Shown here: piece after piece, positions 39,742 to 49,284 of the stretch
Numbering within the stretch: position 1 is the stretch's first letter
How the letters are laid out: each line of letters starts with the position of its first letter
Assembly: GCF_004571175.1 (NCBI RefSeq)
Contig: NZ_CP038273.1
Span: 1,178,001-1,242,000 of the forward strand
Direction: 5' to 3'
Origin: Legionella israelensis
Lineage (GTDB): Bacteria > Pseudomonadota > Gammaproteobacteria > Legionellales > Legionellaceae
Length of the DNA: 64,000 nt
Notes under the pieces: generated by a model
What the model saw: the letters and a program-made list of their open reading frames with translations, nothing else
The model's database searches: none
Told to the model about the DNA's origin: nothing
Translations under genes and position numbers: made by a program

Positions 39742-42705
39742 TTATTCGGGTCCAGCCGAAGGTGTTGCCTCGATGTTTCCCTCTCCGGATTTGAGTTTAT
39801 CCAAACCTTTTTTAGCTGAATCTTTAGCGCCTTGAATGGCTTGCTGCCCTTTGGCTTTCAAGGCTTTATCAATTGCTCCTTGACCTGCAGAAGTAGCCTC
39901 ACCACCTTTTTCCACCTTGCCTTTTGCTTCCTCGCCCCACTGAGCAGCTTCAGCACCAACACCCTCAGCTGGACCACCAATCCAGCGCAACACTTTGTCA
40001 GGCAAGCTGGTAATTAAACCAAAGGATTTTTGTACAATAATCAAATAGGCCGAGGTATAAGCCAAAATAGAGAAGAAAAAGGCATACACTCCTGCCCAAC
40101 TGGTATAGCCGGTAGCTACCGCGATTCCAGCTGCGCTCTTGGTTTGTGAACCTGCTGCTGTCACACCATACTGGCCAAAATCCGTAGCATCACTTGCAGA
40201 ACTGACAGGCTGCATAAAGCTAACAGCATGTTCATAACCCGTATTCAAGATCCATACACCCACGTAAGAAAGTGCAATTGCAGCAATATAGCCAATAATC
40301 ATCATTGACGGTCTTAAAAATACATTCAGTAAAATCATAATCGCAGGTTCACCCTTTCCAAAAGCGTCATGACCTTCAGGGTAAGTTACACCAAGTGCTA
40401 CAACAGGTCCTGCAACCATGGCATCAATCACAGCCATCAACCAGGCAATAACACCGAAAATAAAAATTAAATAAGGCAATAAAGGAATATAATAAGCCGT
40501 GACAAAGCCTATCGCCACCATCACGCTTAACCAGGAAGCCAATAAAGGCATGGCCATGATGATCAATGCAAGAATAAACATTCCAATTCCAAAAGGTAAA
40601 ATAGCGGCTGTAATTGACATAGTGAGCAGCATGATCCACAAATTGAAGGTGAAATTGATATACGTGGTTCCCATCTGGGCCAAAGCCACAATGGGATTAA
40701 TGCCAGGTGTCGACAAAACTTTCAGGCCATCTTGAAAGATGTAGGCCATCCCCTGAAGAGGAATCATCAGAAATGCAAGAACGGCTTGTTCAATAAAATG
40801 CTGAAGACGATTGAGAAAAAAATTGAAAACAGGCCTGAAAATGCCATTATAAAATAACTCACCAAACATACGTCCCAGGCATACATGGAAAGTCAATATT
40901 TTTATCTCTCCGCAATCAAAGCTTGCATTAGGAAGCCGATAATCGGACGTATCAACATTCACATGAATCATATTGGCAAACTTAAAACCAGGATCAATTC
41001 CAGGTTGGCCCGGAGTCTTCATGGTTAAGGAATTATTAATAAAACCCCAGACAGTCGCAGATTGTGTACCAGTAACGATTTTTATCTGACTGGATGGGTC
41101 CGTTGGATTAGGAATATTACTACCCGTTGGTCCTGTTATTGAACCTTGTAAATACTGCAATACCATCGACTTTCCATTAAACCAGGTGCACAATGCTGCA
41201 CGCGTCCCCTGACAGGTATTATTTGACCCGAAAGCATCGGTTAACTTTGTTGCGTTAAATGAACTGCCGCTAAGGCCAGAACCTTGTTCAGGTTGATCTT
41301 TAGAAACATCGAAATCCGACGAGGCGGCTGCTGAACTATTTAATTTGACTAAATCAAAAAAGTAACTGCCAGCCAGCATCCATCCTTTATTTTCAGCCTC
41401 AGAAATGAATTTCCTTGCATCGTCTTTTGTTTGGCCTTTCTTCGCCTCATTGAGTAAATTCAAAGCTGGATTTAAAATGCCGTTATAATCAGAGATTGCA
41501 CCTAAAAATTCCGTTCCATTAAACAGAACTGCCCTGTTGGTATCATCAGCAGTGGAAGCAGCCCCCCAAGTAACGCAGTTTCCTACAGATTGACATATTG
41601 AACCGTCTTCACCATAGGGGACACCAAACTGATCCTCGGCAATACTGGAATAATTGTTTTTATCATCATCACCTGTTTTTTGCGATAAGCGTGGATTATT
41701 ATTCACCATAATCCGTGCAACTGAAGCAAGATCAGTATACATCTGCTGAACGCCGATGGCTCTGGATAGCTTTATCGTGTCCAGCTGATTGTTACCGGCG
41801 ACTTTTTGCATGTCAGAAATTTGGTCAGAAGTAAAAGGATTCCACTTGATGGTGCCGCAAATTCCGTTTAAAAAATAATACGGGGATTGATCATCAAAAT
41901 TAGGCATATCGACATAAAAACTTTGGTTTTTATTGTTTGTTCCACCACTCTTTTGCTGATCATTTTGAGCTGCAATAGCATTCACTGTACTCAAAAAATC
42001 AGGAACGGCCGTCTGGCAAAACGTTTTCATAGCGCCCGTAGGTGACCCGCTACAGGGACCAGAGTTATTTTGCTTGGCCTGCAAATATTTTTGACGCTGT
42101 TGTTCCAATGCTCTTTGCAAACCATACATGCACACTTGACCGGAAAGAATCCTTCCAGCACCAGCGGAGATCGGACTTGTGCGCACATCACTTCCATCAC
42201 CTAAAGGGTTTTTGACCTCAGCCCTAATGATCACTCCGCCGCGATTTAGATAATCCAGCGCTGCATCCCAGATTTTATCGGCAGCCCCGACTCCCTGCAA
42301 CACTATCCACATGACAAAAATCTGCATCAGACAATAGCCGGATGCTTTGGGTATCAATAAAGCCAGGCCAGCCGTTGAACGGATAGGTATCCAAATGGAA
42401 GACCACTTTTGCCCTAATACCTGTCCTTCATGGGCTGTGTTCATGGTCGACACCAGAAGGGTGTACATGATAATGATGCCGCCAATAGCCAGCACTGCGG
42501 CATTAAAAACACCAAACATAGCCCCCATGATCTGGCTGCCGGAACCGTGGAGCACACCATCAACTGTGCCAAAAAGGTTGCCAAGAAAAACCACTGAATA
42601 ATCACTGGCAGGCGGAGCGAAGGTCAAAGCACCACTATCCCCATCAGCAGCTATGGCAAGAACTGGGAATACTGTGAGTAAAAAGAGGATTAGCGATTTT
42701 TTCAT
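39742..42705 (-). CDS. dotA: Dot/Icm polytopic membrane protein DotA
   Basis: Large inner-membrane protein required for Dot/Icm function. In L. pneumophila it is also released in ring-like oligomers. A signal peptide (MKKSLILFLLTVFPVLAIA) is cleaved near residue 20. Membrane segments near the N-terminus flank GTVDGVLHGSGSQIMGAMFG. A large, Cys-containing periplasmic domain occupies about residues 150-600, and a cluster of helices follows (FNLWIMLLTMSITAAILPFG; LLPYLIFIFGVIAWLMAVID). The tail is a charged, Ala/Gly/Lys-rich segment. At 987 aa it is somewhat shorter than L. pneumophila DotA (1048 aa as I recall). It overlaps icmV by 4 bp. Confidence 0.97.
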   Translation of the reverse strand: MKKSLILFLLTVFPVLAIAADGDSGALTFAPPASDYSVVFLGNLFGTVDGVLHGSGSQIMGAMFGVFNAAVLAIGGIIIMYTLLVSTMNTAHEGQVLGQKWSSIWIPIRSTAGLALLIPKASGYCLMQIFVMWIVLQGVGAADKIWDAALDYLNRGGVIIRAEVKNPLGDGSDVRTSPISAGAGRILSGQVCMYGLQRALEQQRQKYLQAKQNNSGPCSGSPTGAMKTFCQTAVPDFLSTVNAIAAQNDQQKSGGTNNKNQSFYVDMPNFDDQSPYYFLNGICGTIKWNPFTSDQISDMQKVAGNNQLDTIKLSRAIGVQQMYTDLASVARIMVNNNPRLSQKTGDDDKNNYSSIAEDQFGVPYGEDGSICQSVGNCVTWGAASTADDTNRAVLFNGTEFLGAISDYNGILNPALNLLNEAKKGQTKDDARKFISEAENKGWMLAGSYFFDLVKLNSSAAASSDFDVSKDQPEQGSGLSGSSFNATKLTDAFGSNNTCQGTRAALCTWFNGKSMVLQYLQGSITGPTGSNIPNPTDPSSQIKIVTGTQSATVWGFINNSLTMKTPGQPGIDPGFKFANMIHVNVDTSDYRLPNASFDCGEIKILTFHVCLGRMFGELFYNGIFRPVFNFFLNRLQHFIEQAVLAFLMIPLQGMAYIFQDGLKVLSTPGINPIVALAQMGTTYINFTFNLWIMLLTMSITAAILPFGIGMFILALIIMAMPLLASWLSVMVAIGFVTAYYIPLLPYLIFIFGVIAWLMAVIDAMVAGPVVALGVTYPEGHDAFGKGEPAIMILLNVFLRPSMMIIGYIAAIALSYVGVWILNTGYEHAVSFMQPVSSASDATDFGQYGVTAAGSQTKSAAGIAVATGYTSWAGVYAFFFSILAYTSAYLIIVQKSFGLITSLPDKVLRWIGGPAEGVGAEAAQWGEEAKGKVEKGGEATSAGQGAIDKALKAKGQQAIQGAKDSAKKGLDKLKSGEGNIEATPSAGPE

Positions 42706-43157
42706 TCTTTTTCACCCATTAAACCTTGCCTGAACCATTCGCGAAAGGTACAACCTAATTTACGTTCCTTGATTTGGAAATACCAGAAATGATAGCGAAA
42801 GGCTAAAGTCAAAGCGATCAACATCACTACCAAACTCACTACCGTGGCTCGTATATTTCCGGAAAAAAGATGATATCCGGCATAAGTGAAAATTCCAAAA
42901 GCCACAATAACCATAAAAATACTTAACCGTTTTAAGGCCTTTTGACGAGAAATAAGATCTTTTTCAGTCAAGCTCATTTCTTCCACAACACGATTAAAAT
43001 CAGCTTTTTTGACTTTTTTCTGCGGGATAAACAATTTCTTTATCCCATTTTTTATATACAGCCAAGCCGCTTTGATACGATCATAATCAATCCACGCACG
43101 AACATTAAATATGCTTGTGATGACTTTCCAGGTGCGCGAACCTTTCTCTTTTTTCAT
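42702..43157 (-). CDS. icmV: Dot/Icm membrane protein IcmV
   Basis: Small inner-membrane component of the type IVB system, 151 aa. Two adjacent membrane helices (LSIFMVIVAFGIFTYAGYHLF and TVVSLVVMLIALTLAF) lie in the second half, after a basic cytoplasmic N-terminal part. It is first gene of the icmV-dotA unit and divergent from icmW, with 105 bases between the two starts. This arrangement is the same as in L. pneumophila. Confidence 0.95.
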   Translation of the reverse strand: MKKEKGSRTWKVITSIFNVRAWIDYDRIKAAWLYIKNGIKKLFIPQKKVKKADFNRVVEEMSLTEKDLISRQKALKRLSIFMVIVAFGIFTYAGYHLFSGNIRATVVSLVVMLIALTLAFRYHFWYFQIKERKLGCTFREWFRQGLMGEKE

Positions 43158-43244
43158 AATCTTTACTATTCTGGCAATGATTTTTTATATGTCATAATAT
43201 AATATAGTAGTAAGTTTAAGTGCAGTCCATCAATATCAATAACC

Positions 43245-43260
43245 GTAAAAAAAGAGTAAA
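43245..43260 (+). promoter_or_regulatory. Candidate CpxR-like tandem box before icmW
   Basis: GTAAA, six bases, GTAAA, ending two bases before the icmW ATG. CpxR is known to regulate icmV-dotA and icmW-icmX in L. pneumophila through GTAAA-type direct repeats. However, the copy lies downstream of the likely promoter (TATAAT at 43198-43203) and doubles as the ribosome-binding region, so it may be chance. Confidence 0.3.
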
Positions 43261-43262
43261 AT

Positions 43263-43718
43263 ATGCCTGATCTCAGCCATGAAGCCTCTGCCCAGTACTG
43301 GTATGAGTATGTTGATCCCATGATTTACCGTGTTATCACCTTTATGGAAGGTGTGGAAGACTGGACGCTGGATGGCAATCCGGAATTGGAGGAAGCGCTT
43401 TCTGACTTGGGAAAAGCACTTGATAACATTGAAAATGTTGACTTAGGGGCACTGGCTGAAGAGGACAAATTCATTCGTATTGTTGGAAACATTAAAACAG
43501 GACGCGGCCTTCGTTTGCTCCAAGCCTTAGATACAGTTCATCCCGGTTCTGCTTCGCGAATTCTGATTCATGCGGAGGAAACCAGTATGGGATCAGATGA
43601 TCCCGCAGGCTTTTTTCTCAAACGCAACATTGTTTTTGAGCGACTGCGTTTATTGGGACGAGTATTTTCTGAATCCCGCTTACAATTGGTTCTACGCGCT
43701 CTCGAAGGAGAAGAATAA
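43263..43718 (+). CDS. icmW: Dot/Icm chaperone subunit IcmW
   Basis: Small soluble cytoplasmic protein, 151 aa, that pairs with IcmS. The pair binds effectors and the coupling protein DotL, presenting cargo to the secretion channel. It is highly conserved in Legionella and recognised by MPDLSHEASAQYWYEYVDPM and LRLLQALDTVHPGSASRIL. No signal or membrane segment is seen. Its stop overlaps the icmX start by one base. Confidence 0.96.
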   Translation: MPDLSHEASAQYWYEYVDPMIYRVITFMEGVEDWTLDGNPELEEALSDLGKALDNIENVDLGALAEEDKFIRIVGNIKTGRGLRLLQALDTVHPGSASRILIHAEETSMGSDDPAGFFLKRNIVFERLRLLGRVFSESRLQLVLRALEGEE

Positions 43719-45082
43719 TGAAATTATTGTGTAAACTCTTAATCTCAGGCTCTTTATTATCTCTTACTGTCACTCCTGTCTATTCCCAAACGACTCAAGA
43801 TGGCTATGATTCCTACTATGAACAACAAACCAGCAGCAACACCCGCGATTTAGTCAAATACCTTTTTAATCTGGGTCTGTTTTTGGGATATAACCTCAGC
43901 ACCCCCCCATCGCAGCAAAATGTCAGCGATGAGCTTCTTGACCCCTCAGGAACGCAGCTCAAACAGAATTATTTATACAATTCCGTTCTGGGAGCCATTC
44001 CTGTGAATGCCTTCAGTCAAGCCTTTTCCATTTTTGTTCCCAGCGCTGTACCCATATCTCAAAGTCTTAATGCCTTTGCCAACTATACTTTTAAGAGCCA
44101 GCAATACAGCTCACCTCAGGCAAGACAACAGGGAAATATTGCTGTATCAAACCTAATTGATCAGCAAAACTATCAACAGGATCCGGTAAGTCAGGCTGTC
44201 TTAAATATTTTGGCGACTCCGGATTTCAGTTACTGCTTAAATTATCAGGGAACACAGTTGCAGAATGAGAGCTGCCAATTACTGTATCAGAACAAAGTCA
44301 TGACGAATATCATCGGAACATTACCTGGAACCCATGATTATTTCACATACGACTACAATCAGAAATTTTTAAGCCAGTTAAACAGCAACAACTTACTTTC
44401 TCCTTTGCTTTATTCAACTCAAGTCACAGGCACAGGCACAAACCAACAAGGACAAGGATCAGAAAATCCTGGACTAACTGCAAACAGCCAGGCACAACAA
44501 GCAGCCAATTTTATTCTATATGCTTCAGGAATGGCTGTACCACCTAATCTGCCCAAGTTACAAAATTATGACACACTTTATCAGCAGGCTTCGGGGAATG
44601 ACAAGAGTGTCAGTAAAATGGCGCAGCTGCAAGCTCAGGCAGCAATTGCCTCTTATTTTGCTAATTTAAGAGTCTATGCTGCACAAACTTCGGTAGGTCT
44701 CAGTAATCTCTACTATATCTTATCCAAACGAATGCCTCAGAATTTTGGTACCGATTCCGAAAACAATACCAGCCAAGCCTTAAACGAATTTAATATGGCA
44801 ACATGGAGATTATATAAGCCACAATCACAGCAAGACGGCGTCCCTCAGCCGAATCAACAGTGGATTAATATGATTAATAAGGCCTCTTCAGCCACGGTAC
44901 AAAAAGAAATTGCCGTTTTACTTGCTGAGATCAACTATCAGTTGTACCTTAATCGGCAACAACAGGAGCGAATATTATTAACCAATTCCATCTATCTGTT
45001 GCAAAATTCCAAAGCTTCAGAACCTACTCAATCGTCACTGGGCTTCACAGAAGGAAATACGGGAAATAACGACACTCAGTAA
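43718..45082 (+). CDS. icmX: Dot/Icm periplasmic protein IcmX
   Basis: Exported protein needed for Dot/Icm activity and partly released in L. pneumophila. The signal peptide is MKLLCKLLISGSLLSLTVTP with cleavage after VYS. The mature protein is rich in Gln, Asn and Ser (YYEQQTSSNTRDLVKYLFN; FASQ-rich stretches), with four Cys residues. The 454-aa length is close to the L. pneumophila protein. It follows icmW directly and ends before a double hairpin. Confidence 0.95.
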   Translation: MKLLCKLLISGSLLSLTVTPVYSQTTQDGYDSYYEQQTSSNTRDLVKYLFNLGLFLGYNLSTPPSQQNVSDELLDPSGTQLKQNYLYNSVLGAIPVNAFSQAFSIFVPSAVPISQSLNAFANYTFKSQQYSSPQARQQGNIAVSNLIDQQNYQQDPVSQAVLNILATPDFSYCLNYQGTQLQNESCQLLYQNKVMTNIIGTLPGTHDYFTYDYNQKFLSQLNSNNLLSPLLYSTQVTGTGTNQQGQGSENPGLTANSQAQQAANFILYASGMAVPPNLPKLQNYDTLYQQASGNDKSVSKMAQLQAQAAIASYFANLRVYAAQTSVGLSNLYYILSKRMPQNFGTDSENNTSQALNEFNMATWRLYKPQSQQDGVPQPNQQWINMINKASSATVQKEIAVLLAEINYQLYLNRQQQERILLTNSIYLLQNSKASEPTQSSLGFTEGNTGNNDTQ

Positions 45083-45083
45083 A

Positions 45084-45145
45084 GCTCAGATGCGCTTCTG
45101 AGCCTGGTCAAGTCGGCGTTTTGAAATAAACTGCCGGCTTGACCA
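45084..45145 (+). terminator. Double hairpin after icmX
   Basis: GCTCAG/CTGAGC (45084-45103) is followed by TGGTCAAG-T-CGGC paired with GCCG-G-CTTGACCA (45105-45145). Both lie directly after the icmX stop and before the convergent heptosyltransferase gene. No long T-run follows, so transcript protection or two-way termination are both possible. Confidence 0.5.
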
Positions 45146-45214
45146 CTAGCTTCTATGTTGACAGTAGAGTAAATGGACAGATTTTATAATTCAGTACTTA
45201 CTTGGAAAATTTGC

Positions 45215-46234
45215 TTATTTTTCATCGAAAATCTGACCTAATTTTTCCATAACCGCATCGATTTGGACAAGTTTCATGGTCTCCGCTCCATGAGCATGAG
45301 TTCCCCACATGTTTTTCTCCAAAGTCGTACCTAAAATCTGTTCAACGGCCTGTGGATAACAATCCACTGTCAGATGGAGGAAAGTATAAGGACCTGAGAC
45401 CTCTGAACTTGTAACAGCATGTAAAGCAACCACAGGGGTTCCTACTGCTGCAGCCATGTGAGAAGGTCCTGTGTCGGGACATAATACTGCATCGGCTTGA
45501 CTGATTAATGCCAATAATTGTTTAGGTTTTGTTTGTCCTACCAAACTCCTCACTTTGACTTCCTGCATGATCTTAGCAGCCAGATCTTTATCCAGTGCTC
45601 CTGGACCACCTGTTAGAATCACATCAACCTTCCATCGTTGCTGAGCACGCCGAATGACTTCGATATATCGCTCTACAGGCCAGCATCGTTCAGGCTTACT
45701 GGCTGCTGGATTAACAATTAATATCTTATATTCAGACAGATACTGCCTTGCCCATTGCTTATCCACAGCACTAATGGGTAAATCCCAGCGAACCATTTTA
45801 TGTTTTATACCTAAAGGTTCGGCAAATTTTAAAAAACCTTCCAAGGTATGTTCATGGCCAAAAGAAATTCTTTCGCGAACAAACCAACCATGTCCATCTT
45901 TAGCTCGCAATTTGTCATAGCCAATTTTACGTTTGGCTTTTATCAGTGGATATAAAAGATTTGCACGAAAACTGGCCTGAGCCGCCAAAAGCACATCAAA
46001 TTTTCTCCCTTGCAAGTTTTTTTTAAATCGCCAGTAATCGCCAGGTCGCTTGGGTTTGTCAATAACAATAAACTCCACCCCATCCATCCCTGCGACTAAA
46101 TCATAAGCAGGGCGTGAAATCACCCAGCTGATTTTTATATTTTGAAAATGGGCCTGTAGGGTTCGAATCAAAGGAACCAGCATTAAAACATCACCTAAGG
46201 CTGAAAGCCGCACTACACAGACCGATTGAATCAT
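45215..46234 (-). CDS. Glycosyltransferase family 9 (heptosyltransferase-like)
   Basis: Enzyme of the WaaC/WaaF/RfaQ group that adds heptose or a related sugar to the LPS core at the inner face of the membrane. The N-terminal motif is VVRLSALGDVLMLVPLIRTL. The GT-B C-terminal domain has ILTGGPGALDKDLAAKI and DTGPSHMAAAVGTPVVALH. The 339-aa length is normal. I start it at the ATG that overlaps the stop of the zinc-finger gene by 4 bp (ATGA). Which core position it modifies cannot be told. Confidence 0.85.
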   Translation of the reverse strand: MIQSVCVVRLSALGDVLMLVPLIRTLQAHFQNIKISWVISRPAYDLVAGMDGVEFIVIDKPKRPGDYWRFKKNLQGRKFDVLLAAQASFRANLLYPLIKAKRKIGYDKLRAKDGHGWFVRERISFGHEHTLEGFLKFAEPLGIKHKMVRWDLPISAVDKQWARQYLSEYKILIVNPAASKPERCWPVERYIEVIRRAQQRWKVDVILTGGPGALDKDLAAKIMQEVKVRSLVGQTKPKQLLALISQADAVLCPDTGPSHMAAAVGTPVVALHAVTSSEVSGPYTFLHLTVDCYPQAVEQILGTTLEKNMWGTHAHGAETMKLVQIDAVMEKLGQIFDEK

Positions 46235-46422
46235 TTTTTCAGGATATACTTGGCACCGCAATAAGGACAAACTTCAACGCCAGTTTCTTCGATGGGCAGG
46301 TAAACTTTAGGATGTGCATTCCAAAGTTCCATTTCATCCGTAGGGCAACTGAGAGGCAAATCTTTGGGATGGATAATATATTCCTTTTTTGCGCTTGCAG
46401 TTTTTTTTGTTGATTCAGACAT
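46231..46422 (-). CDS. Small zinc-finger protein (zf-CHCC type)
   Basis: A 63-aa protein with HPKDLPLSCP, a central His and a C-terminal CPYCGAKY, arranged like the zf-CHCC domain also found in the mitochondrial complex I subunit NDUFS6. Bacterial members are of unknown role. AGAGGAAAT before the ATG is a good ribosome site. It is translationally coupled to the heptosyltransferase gene. Confidence 0.85.
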   Translation of the reverse strand: MSESTKKTASAKKEYIIHPKDLPLSCPTDEMELWNAHPKVYLPIEETGVEVCPYCGAKYILKK

Positions 46423-46545
46423 GATTTCCTCTTATAGGATTAAGACTTTTTAGTCAGTGTCTTGTTGATCATTGCTCAAAAAGGGTTTACCTACTCCTAA
46501 TAAGCTCAACAGACTTTAGATTTAAATTACGGATTTATCTATTTT

Positions 46546-46722
46546 TAACCTCAACTCGACGTAAGCATCATGTCTAAACTTCGATAAATGGTATCTTGTT
46601 TCGTTAAAAGGAGGCCAAAATGCTCGAATTAGCCTAGCTAGTCCTGTGCTTTTGACCACCTTTTGTCTCGCAGGATACAATCTCTCTCGCTTAGGCATGA
46701 TGCTTAGGTCGAGTCGAGGTTA
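46546..46722. mobile_element. 177-bp foldable element reaching into the miaA 3' end
   Basis: The ends TAACCTCAACTCGACGTAAGCATCATG and the inverted copy of TAACCTCGACTCGACCTAAGCATCATG match at 25 of 27 positions (each read in shorter blocks). The interior continues the fold: GTATC with GATAC, then AAAAGGAGGCCAAAA with TTTTGACCACCTTTT. The whole unit can form one long cruciform. TTATCTA occurs on both flanks (46535-46541 and 46723-46729), possibly a target duplication with four extra bases on the left. It encodes nothing. It supplies the last codons and the stop of miaA and fills the 281-base gap to the zinc-finger gene. Confidence 0.7.
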
Positions 46723-47648
46723 TTATCTAATAATTTGTCTAATTTCTCCATCATTTTGGTTGCGCAATCGTTTTCCTGAGGGTCGAAGTATACCGCATCA
46801 GGCCAGTGTCTTAGCCAGGTTAGCTGACGTTTGGCCAACTGTCGTGTAGCCGCCGTTCCTTTTTCTTTTAATGTTTGAACATTAAATTGTCCCTGTAAAA
46901 AATCAAACACCTGACGATAACCTACACAGCGTAAAGCAGGCATATCAGTGGTCATGGACCATTTATTGATCAAAACTTCCACTTCTTCAATCAAACCGCC
47001 TGCCAACATGTTTGCAAAACGATGTTCAATTCGAGTATGGAGCCATGAACGTTGTGCAGGGAAAAGCACCATATTAATGAATGAATATTTTTCTCCTGTT
47101 TTTTGTTGATCAAGATGCCCAGACAAAGTTGTTCCGGTTAAATAATACACTTCCAGCGCTCGAGCAATTCGTTGAGCATCGTTAGGATGAATCCGACTGG
47201 CAGAATCAGGGTCAACGACGGCCAGCTGTTGATGAAGTTTATTCCAGCCATGAGTTGAAGCCTGTTGTATAAGCTGTTTTCTTATAAGCCCATCCGCTTG
47301 CGGCAAATGGGATAATCCTTGCTGCAAAGCCTTGAAATACATCATTGTTCCGCCCACAAGTAAAGGGTATTTATTCCTGGCTCTGATTTGTCGACATAGC
47401 CTGTCGACATCGGAACAAAATCTTGCTGCGGAATAAACTTCTACAGGATCAAGAATATCGATTAAGTGATGCGGAGTTTGCCATAATTCCTCAGGTGTTG
47501 GTTTCGCAGTGCCAATATTCATCTCGCGATAGATCATTGCCGAATCGACACTGACTATCTCAAAAGGATAGCGCTGTACCAACTGGCAGGCCAAATCTGT
47601 TTTCCCTGACGCTGTAGGGCCCATTAAACAAAAAACCGTCTCAATCAC
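46704..47648 (-). CDS. miaA: tRNA dimethylallyltransferase
   Basis: Adds the isopentenyl group to A37 of tRNAs reading codons that begin with U. The P-loop is LMGPTASGKTDLA. DSAMIYREMNIGTAKP holds the catalytic Asp region, and the insertion domain and the C-terminal RQLAKRQLTWLR motif complete the 314 aa. It overlaps mutL by 8 bp, the usual mutL-miaA order. The last five residues (NLDST) and the stop codon are encoded by the arm of a repeat element, so the natural C-terminus has been replaced or trimmed. Confidence 0.95.
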   Translation of the reverse strand: MIETVFCLMGPTASGKTDLACQLVQRYPFEIVSVDSAMIYREMNIGTAKPTPEELWQTPHHLIDILDPVEVYSAARFCSDVDRLCRQIRARNKYPLLVGGTMMYFKALQQGLSHLPQADGLIRKQLIQQASTHGWNKLHQQLAVVDPDSASRIHPNDAQRIARALEVYYLTGTTLSGHLDQQKTGEKYSFINMVLFPAQRSWLHTRIEHRFANMLAGGLIEEVEVLINKWSMTTDMPALRCVGYRQVFDFLQGQFNVQTLKEKGTAATRQLAKRQLTWLRHWPDAVYFDPQENDCATKMMEKLDKLLDNNLDST

Positions 47649-49284
47649 CTAATAACACCTGACAATCTTTTTCATGTAAACATCTGTACAGTTTCAAGGC
47701 CTCAGCCTCACAAGCTTGCAATTGCAGAAAAAAACGATAAAGCTCATCACCTTCATCTATAGTCAGTTGTTGAACATCGAATGCCTGGCAGGTTGAAAGC
47801 ATTACCAGCAGCTTTTCAGGCTCAGATAAACAATCTTCTGAAAGATTTTGCAAAAACATATGAATATCCAACTGAGGCATTAAAACAGGCAATGCCTGAA
47901 CAATAAGCTCATTCTGTTTAGAAAACAGACAGTGTACACCAAAACCTTTCATCATCTCCAGTTTTCCAGCCAATAATAGATACGTTTCTGGGAGAATTTG
48001 AAGTTGTACGGGTACGAGCAGTGGACGAGAAGCGAAAGGGTGAGTCATATCTTTCAGGTGGCTATAAAAACGTTTTTGCTGCAGCTTCAGGACATCAACA
48101 AGATAAGGCGTTGCCTGATGAAGCAATAAAGCATATCGTTTGTTTAAAGCAATCCATGGTGAGGTTTTCTCCTGCACACAAAGCTTAGATGTTGTTAAAA
48201 GTGGTTTATAAGAAGGGCCGTGGTTTTCAGAAACCCCTGATAGGGCTTGTGTTTTTATCGCTTGTCTGACAGCAGTTTTATCCCCATATACGGACGCTAG
48301 TGCTTTAGATAACTGGGATACAAAAAAATCATGAACCAGGCGGGGCTGTTGAAATCTGATCTCATGTTTGGCTGGATGAACATTTACATCGACTTCTGAG
48401 GCCGGCAAATGAAAATAGAGTAAGCATGAAGGAAAACGACCAGGGTGCAGGACCTCTTCGTATACTTGCTTAATTGCATGTAAAATGAGCTTATCTTTTA
48501 CCATGCGTCGATTAATGTATACCCACTGGCGGTCATTTTGGCTTCGTTGGTACTGAAGGCCGCTTAACCAGCCATACAGATGCATTCCACTATCTTCAAC
48601 GTCAACGTATACAGCGTCTTCCATAAAACGGTGGCCAAACAAGCGCGCCATTCGTTTTTGCTGGGCTTGAGCATGACTCGCAGCAGGTAAGTTCAGCACT
48701 GTTTTGCCATTGTGTTTAAACAATAAGGCAATATATGGAGCTCCCATGGCAAATCGTCTCACCACAGCCTCAATGGCCAAAAATTCCAAGCGCTCGCTTT
48801 TAAGAAATTTTTTTCTCACAGGGAGGTTATAAAACAAATCACGCACATCAATTGTGGTGCCATTATTTCTTGGACAAACGGATAATCGGACTTTACTCCC
48901 CTCTGCCTCCAATGTCATTGCATGTAGCTGCTCTTTTGTTTTCGAGCTGATAGCAATTTTGGAAACAGAGGCAATGCTTGCCAGAGCTTCGCCTCTGAAC
49001 CCCATGCTGGCGATCGAATAGAGATCATGAATATCTTGTATTTTGCTAGTGGCATGGGCTTTGATGGTTAAAGGTAAATCGTCGGCAACAATTCCCACGC
49101 CATTATCAATAACTTTGATCTGATTCAATCCGCCATGACGGATCTCTATGCTCACTTGACTGGCTTCAGCATCATAAGCATTCTCAAGCAATTCTTTAAC
49201 CACAGAAGCCGGTCGTTCTATTACCTCGCCCGCTGCAATCTGATTGGCAACGGCCAAAGGCAGTTCTTTGATTCTTATGCCCAT
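47641..49284 (-). CDS. mutL: DNA mismatch repair protein MutL
   Basis: Links MutS recognition to strand cutting. The N-terminal GHKL ATPase shows ELLENAYDAEASQ, VIDNGVGI, TSKI and GFRGEALASIASVSK. The C-terminal dimerisation domain ends in a region with ACEAEALKLYRCLHEKDCQ. It has no DQHA(X)2E(X)4E endonuclease motif that I can find. The 547-aa length is shorter than the E. coli protein because the linker is short. It overlaps amiB by 10 bp. Confidence 0.95.
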   Translation of the reverse strand: MGIRIKELPLAVANQIAAGEVIERPASVVKELLENAYDAEASQVSIEIRHGGLNQIKVIDNGVGIVADDLPLTIKAHATSKIQDIHDLYSIASMGFRGEALASIASVSKIAISSKTKEQLHAMTLEAEGSKVRLSVCPRNNGTTIDVRDLFYNLPVRKKFLKSERLEFLAIEAVVRRFAMGAPYIALLFKHNGKTVLNLPAASHAQAQQKRMARLFGHRFMEDAVYVDVEDSGMHLYGWLSGLQYQRSQNDRQWVYINRRMVKDKLILHAIKQVYEEVLHPGRFPSCLLYFHLPASEVDVNVHPAKHEIRFQQPRLVHDFFVSQLSKALASVYGDKTAVRQAIKTQALSGVSENHGPSYKPLLTTSKLCVQEKTSPWIALNKRYALLLHQATPYLVDVLKLQQKRFYSHLKDMTHPFASRPLLVPVQLQILPETYLLLAGKLEMMKGFGVHCLFSKQNELIVQALPVLMPQLDIHMFLQNLSEDCLSEPEKLLVMLSTCQAFDVQQLTIDEGDELYRFFLQLQACEAEALKLYRCLHEKDCQVLLGD

